From an uncultured Eubacteriales bacterium (GTDB lineage: Bacteria > Bacillota > Clostridia > Oscillospirales > Acutalibacteraceae): a stretch of 64,000 nt of DNA. The notes beneath the pieces are model-generated. The model was given only the letters and a program-made list of their open reading frames with translations, ran no database searches and was not told the origin of the DNA. Numbering within the stretch: position 1 is the first letter of the stretch; each line of letters begins with the position of its first letter. The stretch covers positions 1 to 64,000 of the forward strand of contig CAKSHI010000004.1 of assembly GCA_934457115.1 (NCBI GenBank), given 5' to 3'. Positions 42,808 through 51,466 of this stretch are shown piece by piece. A program made the position numbers and the translations under genes.

Positions 42808-43584
42808 TTAGGGTGCATCTCCATGAGGTTTAATTTTGTTATAAATAGCACGGTCGTTTACCCATTTAAAAAAGCCTCCTGCAACTAAATTAAAATATCT
42901 TATATTATCATGATCGGTTGGTCTGAAAGTTTGATCACAGTACGCTTTGATTTGGGCTTGACTTGGGTTATATACACCATTAGCATCCAATAACCTTACA
43001 AACTTAATTACTCTGCTTCTATATACTTTTTTTGAATCGTCGCCGATTTTTAATCCGCGTATCCAAAAATTAAGGGCACTTTCGAGACTGCTGTATGAAT
43101 ATCGGTTGTTTTGAAGCGCACGAGCCGGCGCAGGTTTGTGGACCTGTATGTTCCCTTGAGTAGGGGCGGTTTGTTTTCTATAAACCGTAGGATTGTCTAA
43201 ATGTGATTTGTTATAATTCAAGGGGTTAAAATCTTGAAGTGGAGGGTTATTTTGTTCAGCGGGGATATTTTGATGTTCATCATCCTCAGATGGGACAATG
43301 CCAAAGCCAAAAGACGGTTCACCCCAATCTAAACTGGATTCAGGGTAATGTGATTTTAGTCTAACACTATACCTAAAATCCGGAGGTATTGGTGAAAATG
43401 TACCATCATCCCGATGTATTACTGGGTTACTTGGCACTAAGTCATGGTACCTTGGAGGAACTCCAAATTTATTTTTAATAACAGGAATATTTGAAGGAAC
43501 CATATTAGTTGGGACATTGGTCATAGTTTGTTTTCTTGGATTTTCTGGATTTCTTGTTTTTTTGAGATTTTTATCAAATGTCAT
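42808..43584 (-). CDS. Core-binding-like array protein 4, one module only
   Basis: A 258-residue protein. The N-terminal arm is complete (IKNKFGVPPRYHDLVPS, FSPIPPDFRYS, ESSLDWGEPSFGFGIVPSED), as is module one (YSSLESALNFWIRGLKIGDD ... FNLVAGGFFKWVNDRAIYNK). The protein ends just after IKPHGDAP, where member 3 continues through a linker into module two, so the second module has been deleted. The arm and first module are intact, and it may still be functional. Confidence 0.72.
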   Translation of the reverse strand: MTFDKNLKKTRNPENPRKQTMTNVPTNMVPSNIPVIKNKFGVPPRYHDLVPSNPVIHRDDGTFSPIPPDFRYSVRLKSHYPESSLDWGEPSFGFGIVPSEDDEHQNIPAEQNNPPLQDFNPLNYNKSHLDNPTVYRKQTAPTQGNIQVHKPAPARALQNNRYSYSSLESALNFWIRGLKIGDDSKKVYRSRVIKFVRLLDANGVYNPSQAQIKAYCDQTFRPTDHDNIRYFNLVAGGFFKWVNDRAIYNKIKPHGDAP

Positions 43585-43784
43585 AATTATATTCTCCTTA
43601 AAGATGGGTTCCTACAGATATGTAAGGATAATACAAAGAATGATCCTTAAATGTTAGCTTTAATTAAGCATAATTAGGAAAAATATTTATCTTTATATTA
43701 AGTCGTATAATACTCATAGCTGTTTTTACACACATATATAGTTTAGTTTATTTGGGATTTTTAAGATATCAATGAAGCTTAGGG

Positions 43785-44541
43785 TGCATTTCCATGAGAT
43801 TTAATTTTGTTATAAATAGCACGGTCGTTTACCCATTTAAAAAAGTTTCATGCAGTTAATTTAAAATATCTTATATTGTCATGAGCGGTTGGGTTGAAAG
43901 TGTGATCATAGTATGCTTGGATTATATAATAACCTTACGAACTTGATTAATCTGCTTTTATATACTTTTTTTGAATCGTCGCAAATTTTTAATCTGCGTA
44001 CCAAAAAATTAAGGGTATCTTTGAGATGGTTGTATAAATATTGGTTGTCTTGAAACGCACGAGCCGGCGCAGGTTTATGAACCTGGATGTTCCATTAACT
44101 AGGGGCGGTTTGTTTCTCATAAATTGTAGGATTTGTCTAAACGTGGTTTGTTGTCACTCAAGGGGTAAAATCTTGAAGTGGGGGATTGTTTTGCACATCC
44201 GGAGCATCTTGAGACACATCATCCTCTAATGGGTCACTATTAAAGCCAAACGATGGTTCTCCCCAATCCAAATTGGATTTAGGGTAACGTGGCTTAGCTT
44301 TAAAACTATATTTAAAGTATGGAGGTATTGGTGAAAATGTACCATCATCCGGATGTATTACTGGGGAATGTGAAAATAAATCGCTATACCTTGGAGGAAC
44401 TCCAAATTTATTTTTAAGAATCGAAATATTTGAAGAAACCGTATTAGTTGGAACATTGGTCATAGCTTGTTTTCTTGGTTTTTTTGGATTTATTGGTTTT
44501 TTGGGATTTATTGGTTTTTTGGGATTTTTATTAGACATCAT
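43785..44541 (-). pseudogene. Core-binding-like array copy 5, frameshifted
   Basis: The first 127 codons (44541-44158) are open and carry FSPIPPYFKYS and KSNLDWGEPSFGF. Then, compared with member 4, one A is missing in the GATTTTAACCCC stretch, the frame shifts and a stop follows. The DNA to about 43785 remains clearly homologous to module one of member 4, with further indels and stops. The N-terminal peptide could still be made from a good start region, but the gene is decayed. Confidence 0.8.
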
Positions 44542-44695
44542 AATTATATTCTCCTTAAAAATGAGCCTTTGCAGAAAAACTGATATATGTAAGTAAAATA
44601 TTTGCCCTTATATTAAGGCGCATAATATTCATAGTTGTTTTTACACACATGCAGTTTGTTTTAGAGGGTATATTGCTGTTTTAATCATTTTAATC

Positions 44696-45946
44696 TTATA
44701 ATTTGTTGCTATTGAGGAATTTATAGACTTCAGGGTGTTGAGGTATACCCAGTCTTTCAATAAATTTAAGAAAGCTTTTTATTGCAGATTTAAATTCATT
44801 AATTACATGAGGTGATTGAACTTCCGGGTAAGCTTGCATATAGTTTCTAATATCATCTAATGTTGGGCTCATTGATTGGATTCTTTCTAAAAATATTGCG
44901 AAATTTTCCACGTAAATTTTGTAGTACATATTTGTGTATTTATCATTTTTTAAAGTTTTGGCCCATAGGCCTTCTATTTTTGGAAAAACATCTTCTATAG
45001 TTGATGATTTTAAACGTTTCATAAGATTTTCCAATAACATTTGCATCTTAGCTGCTGATACAATTTCATCTACACTTTTAGACGTTTCTTTAGGTATAGG
45101 TGTAGGTATATCTTTAGGTATATCTTTAGGTATAGATGCAGGTATAGATGCGGGTATAGATGTAGGTGATTTGATTTTGTTATAAATAGTATTGTCATTT
45201 ACCCATTTAAAAAATTTTCCTACAACTGATTTAAAAGATCTTATATGGTCACGATCGGTTGGTCTGAAAATTTGATCACAGTACGATTGAATTTGGTCTT
45301 CGTTTAGATTATATATACCTGCAGCATCTAATAGCCTTATAAAATAGATTACTCTGCCTTTATATACTGTTTTTGAGTTGTCGCCGATTTTTAATTTGCT
45401 TAGCCAAAAAACAAAGGCATCTTCGAGGCTATTATATAGATATTGGTTGTCTTGTTGCGTATAAATTGGCGAGGGATCATTAACCTGTATATTCAATTGA
45501 GCAGTGGCAGTTTGCGTCTGCTCAGGAATTTCATTATCAATCGCAGGATTATCTAAGATTGATTGGTTATCATTTGTTGGATTAACCTCTTGAAATGGGG
45601 CATTGTTTTGATGGGCGGGAACGTTTTGAATTGTATTATCATCTAGTGAGTCACTATTAAAGCCAAACGATGGTTCTCCCCAATCAAGCTGCGGTAATTG
45701 GTAATGAGACGGTAAGTTGGGAGTATATTCAAAATTTTTAGATATCGGTGAAAACACATCGACTATTTGGTTATTTGCTATTGGGGTATTTGCTCGAGGC
45801 TCACTGTCTTCTTCGGGACCCCTAAGATTATTTTTTGGAATTGCAGGATTTGCGTGAACCCTCCTAGTTGGTAGATTAGACATGGTTGGTCGACGATTTT
45901 TCCTTGATGACTTGGGGTTCTTTTTTGGATTTCTATCAAAACGCAT
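44696..45946 (-). CDS. Core-binding-like array protein 6
   Basis: A 416-residue protein, the first in transcription order, behind the best promoter of the array. The arm has RRPTMSNLPTRRVHANPAIP, RGPEEDSEPRA, FSPISKNFEYTP and LPQLDWGEPSFGFNSDS. Module one is YNSLEDAFVFWLSKLKIGDN ... FKSVVGKFFKWVNDNTIYNK. A repetitive Ile-Pro linker (IPASIPASIPKDIPKDIP) then leads to module two, EGLWAKTLKNDKYTNMYYKI ... FKSAIKSFLKFIERLGIPQH. The linker differs from that of member 3, supporting a modular build. Function unknown. Confidence 0.8.
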   Translation of the reverse strand: MRFDRNPKKNPKSSRKNRRPTMSNLPTRRVHANPAIPKNNLRGPEEDSEPRANTPIANNQIVDVFSPISKNFEYTPNLPSHYQLPQLDWGEPSFGFNSDSLDDNTIQNVPAHQNNAPFQEVNPTNDNQSILDNPAIDNEIPEQTQTATAQLNIQVNDPSPIYTQQDNQYLYNSLEDAFVFWLSKLKIGDNSKTVYKGRVIYFIRLLDAAGIYNLNEDQIQSYCDQIFRPTDRDHIRSFKSVVGKFFKWVNDNTIYNKIKSPTSIPASIPASIPKDIPKDIPTPIPKETSKSVDEIVSAAKMQMLLENLMKRLKSSTIEDVFPKIEGLWAKTLKNDKYTNMYYKIYVENFAIFLERIQSMSPTLDDIRNYMQAYPEVQSPHVINEFKSAIKSFLKFIERLGIPQHPEVYKFLNSNKL

Positions 45947-46098
45947 AATTTATATTTCTCCTTAAAAAATTAATTCATACGGTTAGATTGGTATATTTAA
46001 GGACAACAAAAAAACGACCCTTAAAGATTAATTTAACAATGGGGTTAACTTTAGATAATTAAGGATATATAAATGATTAAATTGCCTTTATTTAAGAC

Positions 46099-46128
46099 AT
46101 TATACCATAATATTCACATTTATTGCAA
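46099..46128 (-). promoter_or_regulatory. Promoter of array gene 6, with element shared by other copies
   Basis: Minus-strand TTGCAA (46123-46128), 18 bp, TATAAT (46099-46104). The spacer holds GAATATTATG, which recurs at the same relative place upstream of members 3 and 5 (and with one change upstream of member 4), so each of these copies seems to carry its own promoter region. Confidence 0.65.
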
Positions 46129-46263
46129 TAAAAACCAGCACATCTAGAATATAAATGGTGTTGTAATTTAATGGAAAAGTGTGACATTGGTATAGATTTA
46201 AGTTAAAATAGAATGTATAGTAATTTTATGTAAAAAAGTTTAGGTAGTCAAGAGGGATGGATT

Positions 46264-46977
46264 ATGAATTTAAAATTAACACATTGGTCTAATGGACAAT
46301 ATGAAAATTTTATAAATACGCTTAAGCAAAGTGGGGACAATAAATTTATTGAATTTAATAAAAAGCTCATATTTACTAAGTACGAATTTATTGGCGTCAA
46401 GACAAGTATATTAAGAAATTATGCAAAAGAAATTGCAAAAGGAAATCCATATGATTTTTTAGCACTTTGCAAAAAGGATTATTATGAGGAAGTATTACTA
46501 AGAGGTTTAGTAATTGGGTACTTAAAAACGGATTTTGAAAATCTTATTCCTCTTATAGAATCATATATTGATGATATTGATAATTGGGCATTATGCGACT
46601 TATTTTGCGGCAGCTTAAAAATAGCTAAGAAACTAAAAAGAGAGTTTTGGCGCTATATAGAAAATTGCGTAAAATTACCTAACCCGTATAAGGTTAGGTT
46701 TTCTATCGTTATGATGCTTGATTACTATTTAGAGCCTGATTATATAGGTGGAGTTTTCGATATAATGGATAATATTTCTTTAGATGATTATTACGTTAAG
46801 ATGGCTAAAGCTTGGCTTGTGTCAATATCATATGTAAAACTTAGGGATAGGACGCTTGACTATTTAAAAAATTCTTGCCTTGACGACTGGACATATAATA
46901 AGGCACTTCAAAAGGCTATTGAATCTAAACGTGTAGGGATTGGGGAGAAAGAGATGTTAAGAAAGTTAAAGAGATAA
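46264..46977 (+). CDS. DNA alkylation repair protein (AlkD-like HEAT repeats)
   Basis: A 237-residue, all-helical protein with the AlkD-family flow: GVKTSILRNYAKEIAKGNPY, YYEEVLLRGLVIGYLK, DNWALCDLFCGSLK (the conserved W-A-x-x-D segment) and PYKVRFSIVMMLDYYLE. AlkD enzymes are DNA glycosylases for alkylated purines, built from HEAT-like repeats; the WALCD aspartate fits the catalytic position. It is a single gene with no partner, immediately right of the acquired array. Confidence 0.87.
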   Translation: MNLKLTHWSNGQYENFINTLKQSGDNKFIEFNKKLIFTKYEFIGVKTSILRNYAKEIAKGNPYDFLALCKKDYYEEVLLRGLVIGYLKTDFENLIPLIESYIDDIDNWALCDLFCGSLKIAKKLKREFWRYIENCVKLPNPYKVRFSIVMMLDYYLEPDYIGGVFDIMDNISLDDYYVKMAKAWLVSISYVKLRDRTLDYLKNSCLDDWTYNKALQKAIESKRVGIGEKEMLRKLKR

Positions 46978-46984
46978 TGTTAGC

Positions 46985-47233
46985 TTATTTATCCCTTTCA
47001 AAGAGGGTACTGATAGGTACATTTAAAACTTCGGCCAATGCCAGGGTTTCGATATCAGTAGCTTTTCTTACTTGACCCTCTAATTTAGAAAGGGCAGATG
47101 CATTCATATCAATACCCTTAACTTGAAGTTGAGCTAAAAGCTCTTTTTGCTTTATTTCTTTTTCTTTTCTTATTTTTTGAACGTTGGCCCCTATTAAATT
47201 GCTGTTACCTAACCTTTTTTTGCGTAATCTCAT
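46985..47233 (-). CDS. Small XRE-family helix-turn-helix regulator
   Basis: An 82-residue protein. After a basic start (RLRKKRLGNSN) comes a single XRE domain: IGANVQKIRKEKEIKQKELL, ASALSKLEGQVRKATDIETL and ALAEVLNVPISTLFE. There is no effector domain. It lies tail to tail with the AlkD-like gene, eight bases apart, and runs leftward. Its targets are unknown; a regulator of the neighbouring island is possible but not shown. Confidence 0.85.
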   Translation of the reverse strand: MRLRKKRLGNSNLIGANVQKIRKEKEIKQKELLAQLQVKGIDMNASALSKLEGQVRKATDIETLALAEVLNVPISTLFERDK

Positions 47234-47613
47234 GGATTAACACCCCTATAAAAATGCATTTATAATTCTTTATAAGAATAATGAGTGGGAATTTATGTAT
47301 TATACTAATAGTTTGTAATATATAAATAAGAGCAACTGTAAGGTAATAAACCTACCAAATTACCCTTGATATTATGCTAAAACTGTTTGGTTAATTTAAC
47401 ACTTACAAAAACGATTTACGTTGATGGATAATAGATACGAAAAAGTACTATAATCATTATAAATATGATAACGGGTTTTGTAAAGTGTATAAAAGGGTCG
47501 TTTTATGTTTTATATTACTTAAATTTATTGGTGATTAATTTTATAAGTAGAATAATGTATGTATCAATAAAGTCTATGATACTTAAAATATAAGATTAAG
47601 GAAGTGTATAAAT
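47234..47613. other. 380-base divergent non-coding region
   Basis: A+T-rich gap between the divergent XRE and nicotinate phosphoribosyltransferase genes. It must hold both promoters, but several A/T-rich -10-like boxes make the choice unsafe (for example TATAAT at 47449-47454 without a good -35). No RNA structure or open frame stands out. Confidence 0.4.
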
Positions 47614-49074
47614 TTGGGAGAATATACTTATAATGTTAAACGTAATCTTTCGATGCTTACAGACTTTTATGAACTAACGATGGCAAATGGATATTTTGAA
47701 AATGGATTTAAGGACCAAGTGGCGTATTTCGATATGTTCTTTAGGAAGGTGCCGGATAATGGCGGATTTGCTATTATGGCGGGTCTTCAGCAGCTCATAG
47801 AGTATTTGGAGAATTTATCCTTTTCGTATGAGGATATTGAGTTTTTGCGTTCAAAAAATATTTTTAGCTATGAATTTTTGGAATACCTTAAAAATTTTAG
47901 GTTTTCATGTGATGTTTGGGCAGTCCCGGAGGGCACACCTATATTCCCTAAAGAACCTATAATAACGGTCAAAGGACCCGTCATAGAGGCGCAGTTTATA
48001 GAAACAATGGTTCTATTGTGTATAAACCATCAAAGTTTAATTGCTACTAAGGCCAATAGGATTGTAAGAGCTGCAAAGGGTAAAGATGTTATTGAATTTG
48101 GTTCAAGAAGAGCGCAGGGATTCGATGCGGCTATTTATGGAGCAAGAGCTGCATATATAGGCGGCTGTAGCGGGACTGCGTGTACAGCTTCGGATTTATA
48201 TTTTGATGTACCCGCAGGGGGAACTATGGCTCATAGCTGGGTTCAACTTTTTGACAGTGAATTGGATGCATTTAGGGCTTATGCAAGATTGTATCCTGAT
48301 GAATGCGTCTTGCTTGTAGATACTTACAGTACATTAAAGTCCGGCGTACCTAATGCCATTAAGATATTTAATGAGGAAATTCTCCCAAGAGGGTTTAGAC
48401 CGAAGGCTATTAGAATAGACAGCGGTGATATTACCTACCTTTCAAATGAGGCAAGAAAGATGCTCGATGAAAATGGATTTGAGGATTGTAAAATTTTCGT
48501 ATCCAACTCTCTTAATGAGAACATAATAAAGGATATGATTGACCAGGATGCTAAGGTTGATGTTTTTGGTGTTGGTGAACAATTAATAACCGCAGCATCA
48601 AATCCTGTTTTTGGCGGGGTCTATAAATTGGCTGCAATTGAAAGAGACGGCAAGGTTATTCCTAAAATAAAGATTAGTGAAAACGCATCAAAGATAACTA
48701 CACCGGGGATAAAGGAAATTTGGCGATTGTTTAATAACGACACTAAAAAGGCAGTAGCCGATGTTATCACACTTTATGACGAGGTTATTGATGACAGCGA
48801 ACATTATGAGATATTTGACCCTGAACATACATGGAAGAAAAAGACAATAACCAATTTCACTGCAAAGAAATTGAGGGTGAAGATTTTTGAAAACGGTCAA
48901 AAATGTTATGAATCTCCTTCTATAGACGAGATTAAAAGTTATTGTAAGGATCAATTGGATATGCTATGGCCGGAAATAAAGAGACTTCAATATCCATATA
49001 AATATTATGTAGACTTATCCATGGATGTATGGAGACAAAAAAGGCAATTAATTATAAAGAATATGATGAGCTAA
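47614..49074 (+). CDS. pncB: Nicotinate phosphoribosyltransferase
   Basis: Converts nicotinate and PRPP to nicotinate mononucleotide in the NAD salvage pathway. It has 486 residues. Conserved features are MLTDFYELTMANGYF near the N-terminus, EFGSRRAQGFDAAIYGARAA, GTMAHSWVQLF with the catalytic-region histidine, and IRIDSGDITYLS near the phosphate site. The start is TTG with AAGGAAG upstream. degV follows 13 bases later, probably as one operon. Confidence 0.95.
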   Translation: MGEYTYNVKRNLSMLTDFYELTMANGYFENGFKDQVAYFDMFFRKVPDNGGFAIMAGLQQLIEYLENLSFSYEDIEFLRSKNIFSYEFLEYLKNFRFSCDVWAVPEGTPIFPKEPIITVKGPVIEAQFIETMVLLCINHQSLIATKANRIVRAAKGKDVIEFGSRRAQGFDAAIYGARAAYIGGCSGTACTASDLYFDVPAGGTMAHSWVQLFDSELDAFRAYARLYPDECVLLVDTYSTLKSGVPNAIKIFNEEILPRGFRPKAIRIDSGDITYLSNEARKMLDENGFEDCKIFVSNSLNENIIKDMIDQDAKVDVFGVGEQLITAASNPVFGGVYKLAAIERDGKVIPKIKISENASKITTPGIKEIWRLFNNDTKKAVADVITLYDEVIDDSEHYEIFDPEHTWKKKTITNFTAKKLRVKIFENGQKCYESPSIDEIKSYCKDQLDMLWPEIKRLQYPYKYYVDLSMDVWRQKRQLIIKNMMS

Positions 49075-49087
49075 CTGGAGGTTTAGA

Positions 49088-49945
49088 ATGTCTGCGAAGA
49101 TTTTGTTAAGTGCAGATAGTACTTGTGACTTAGGCAACGAATTAAAAGAAAAATATAATGTAAACTATTATCCGTTTTATGTAATTTTAGACGGGCAGCA
49201 ATATTATGATGGGGTAGATATATCGACAGAAGAAGTATATAAGATATATAATGAAAAAGGAGTACTCCCCAAGACGGCAGCGAGTGGAGTAGGAGATTAT
49301 ATAAATCACTTTAAGGACTGGATTGATGATGGATATGAGATAGTTCATATCAACATAGGTTCAGGAATATCTTCATCTTATCAAAATTGTTGCGTAGCTG
49401 CTAAGGAATTAGGAGGAAAGGTTTATCCTATCGACTCAAGGAACCTTTCATCAGGCACGGGGTTGTTGGTGCTTGAGGCTGCCAAGAGGATAGAAAAAGG
49501 GTTAAGTGCAAAAGAGGTGCAAGAACAGGTAAGTGCTCTTACGAGCAAGGTGGAATCAAGCTTTGTTATTGATACACTCAAATTTTTGTATGCAGGTGGA
49601 AGATGTTCGACCGTTGCAGCATTGGGAGCCAATCTTCTAAAGCTTAAACCATGCATTGAAGTAAGTAACAAAGACGGAAGTATGGAAATAGGCAAAAAGT
49701 ATAGGGGCGACCTTGATAAGGCACTTGTCCAATATGTAAACGACAGACTTAAGGGTAGAGATGATATTGACAACTCGAATATATTTATTACTCATTCAGG
49801 AATATCCAAGGAAAGAATAGAGTTAGTAAAAGAAGAAGTAAAGAAACTTTATAATTTTGAGAATATTCATGTTGTCAAGGCAAGCTGTACTATTTCGGCG
49901 CATTGCGGACCCAACACATTGGGAATATTATTTTTAAAGAAATAG
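49088..49945 (+). CDS. DegV family fatty-acid-binding protein
   Basis: A 285-residue, two-domain DegV/FakB-type protein. It begins ILLSADSTCDLGNELKEKYN, and typical segments are KTAASGVGDYINHF, INIGSGISSSYQNC, IDSRNLSSGTGLLVLEA and FLYAGGRCSTVAALGANLLK. FakB relatives hold a fatty acid for phosphorylation by FakA. No fakA is seen here, so the exact role is uncertain. AGGAGG lies seven bases before the ATG. Confidence 0.92.
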   Translation: MSAKILLSADSTCDLGNELKEKYNVNYYPFYVILDGQQYYDGVDISTEEVYKIYNEKGVLPKTAASGVGDYINHFKDWIDDGYEIVHINIGSGISSSYQNCCVAAKELGGKVYPIDSRNLSSGTGLLVLEAAKRIEKGLSAKEVQEQVSALTSKVESSFVIDTLKFLYAGGRCSTVAALGANLLKLKPCIEVSNKDGSMEIGKKYRGDLDKALVQYVNDRLKGRDDIDNSNIFITHSGISKERIELVKEEVKKLYNFENIHVVKASCTISAHCGPNTLGILFLKK

Positions 49946-50031
49946 AAATATAGTAACCGGCAGGCTAATAAATATACGCTTGCCGGCTATTATATTATTA
50001 AGTACGGTTTTAATGGAAGTACTATCCATCA

Positions 50032-50060
50032 TTGACTTTGTAGTTTTATTAGTTTATAAT
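50032..50060 (+). promoter_or_regulatory. Promoter of the LCP gene
   Basis: TTGACT (50032-50037), 17 bp, TATAAT (50055-50060), 44 bases before the start codon. Confidence 0.8.
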
Positions 50061-50103
50061 TAGTAAATAATGTGTAAATTTTGTATTTAGAGGAGCAAGT
50101 TTA

Positions 50104-51285
50104 ATGCCAAGCAAAAGGAATAACAACAATAGAGCGCAGAACTATGGAGATTCTTATAGTTATTACGATAAAAACGGCGGATTTGAGGATATCTATTCGG
50201 GACGTAACTCAAACAAGGCTAGAAAGAAAAATCAAAGAAGAAAAATAAGAAATGCATTTATAATTGTATTTTGTGTGATTTTTGCAATAAGCGGTGGGCT
50301 TTTGGTATATGGATATAATTCTCTTTCTTCTATCAATTACAGTCCTATCGGCGATGAGGATGACATAAATGAGCTTAACAGTACCCCTGAGGATATCACA
50401 CTTGATTATACGGGCAAAAAGCTCCTTAATGACCCTATGGTATTAAATGTTATGTTATTTGGTTCGGACAACTATTCGGCAGGGGATGGAGGAAGGTCCG
50501 ACTCTATGCTCATGATATCAATCGACAATCGCCGCAAAAAATTGAAGGCTACATCATTCTTGAGAGATATGTGGGTAAAGATACCCGGCTATGGGGAAGA
50601 AAGAATTAATACGGCCTATACGTGCGGAGGACCAAAACTTGCGGTACAAACCGTAGAAGCTAATTTTGGAATAAATATTGATAGATATGTCGTGATAGAT
50701 TTTCCCGGCTTTGAATCTATAATTAATCGCCTAGGCGGTATAGATATGGAGCTTACCGAGGAAGAATGTGAGTATCTAAATGAACACTGCTCGGATCTTA
50801 CCGAGGATTCATCTGAATATAGGGGTTCTAATTATCAAAATCCTGAGAAATTGTATGGTGCAGGGATACATCATTTAAATGGTCTTCAAGCATTAAATCA
50901 TGCAAGAAATAGGGACAGTATAATGTCAGACTTCGACAGAACCTCAAGGCAGAGAGATGTTATAACTGCTGTTGTTCAAAAGATGAAAACGGCAAGTGTG
51001 CCGCAGATTATACAAATTATTTCAGATGTTGGGCCTATGATCACTACCAATCTAAAGAAAAATGAAGTCGCAACTTTAGCCACTAACGCCGTGACATATA
51101 TGAATTATCCTATGGAGGAATACAGTGTTCCGGGGATGGAAAACTTTACGAACCTAGATATAAACGGTGCGGCTGTTTTAGGTGTTGTAGATATGGATCA
51201 AGCAAAGTATGACCTTGCAAAGTTTATTTTTGAGGACTCTATTGTCTCTAAAAATACAAGTTCATCCAAAAATTCTATTCAATAA
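50104..51285 (+). CDS. LytR-CpsA-Psr (LCP) family transferase
   Basis: A 393-residue protein. A polar, Asn-rich cytoplasmic head and basic stretch (ARKKNQRRKIRN) lead to one membrane helix (about 51-75), then the extracellular LCP domain: NVMLFGSDNYSAGDGGRSDS, ATSFLRDMWVKIPGYGEERI with the phosphate-binding Arg, NTAYTCGG, and HLNGLQALNHARNRDSIMSD. LCP enzymes attach anionic polymers such as teichoic acids or capsule to peptidoglycan. It sits before a CapD-like gene, which fits surface polymer work. Confidence 0.94.
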   Translation: MPSKRNNNNRAQNYGDSYSYYDKNGGFEDIYSGRNSNKARKKNQRRKIRNAFIIVFCVIFAISGGLLVYGYNSLSSINYSPIGDEDDINELNSTPEDITLDYTGKKLLNDPMVLNVMLFGSDNYSAGDGGRSDSMLMISIDNRRKKLKATSFLRDMWVKIPGYGEERINTAYTCGGPKLAVQTVEANFGINIDRYVVIDFPGFESIINRLGGIDMELTEEECEYLNEHCSDLTEDSSEYRGSNYQNPEKLYGAGIHHLNGLQALNHARNRDSIMSDFDRTSRQRDVITAVVQKMKTASVPQIIQIISDVGPMITTNLKKNEVATLATNAVTYMNYPMEEYSVPGMENFTNLDINGAAVLGVVDMDQAKYDLAKFIFEDSIVSKNTSSSKNSIQ

Positions 51286-51292
51286 ATTACTG

Positions 51293-51338
51293 CCCTGCTT
51301 TTATAAGGTGAAATATCTTAGACAAGCGGGGAGTTTTT
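51293..51338 (+). terminator. Terminator after the LCP gene
   Basis: CCCTGCTT (51293-51300) pairs with AAGCGGGG (51324-51331) across a 23-base loop, followed by a T run. Confidence 0.65.
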
Positions 51339-51392
51339 GTATAAAGGGTACGCAAAAACAAAGTGCATATTAAGTGTTCGATTTTTGTAAAC

Positions 51393-51426
51393 TTGAAATA
51401 TTGGTATTGTTGCAGTATAATACCAA
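51393..51426 (+). promoter_or_regulatory. Promoter with overlapping operator-like dyad before the CapD-like gene
   Basis: TTGAAA (51393-51398), 17 bp, TATAAT (51416-51421). The -10 box lies in an inverted repeat TTGGTATT (51401-51408), 10 bases, AATACCAA (51419-51426), well placed for a repressor. Confidence 0.7.
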
Positions 51427-51466
51427 AGGTAAACCTAAAATATTACTAAATTGAGAGATGTGAAAA

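Noticed and set aside
38798..45946. Array genes as active tyrosine recombinases
   Set aside because: No catalytic domain follows the core-binding-like modules in any copy, and no flanking inverted repeats or attachment duplications were seen.
37339..46000. CRISPR array or insertion sequence in the accessory island
   Set aside because: No short regular direct repeats with unique spacers, and no transposase or terminal inverted repeats.
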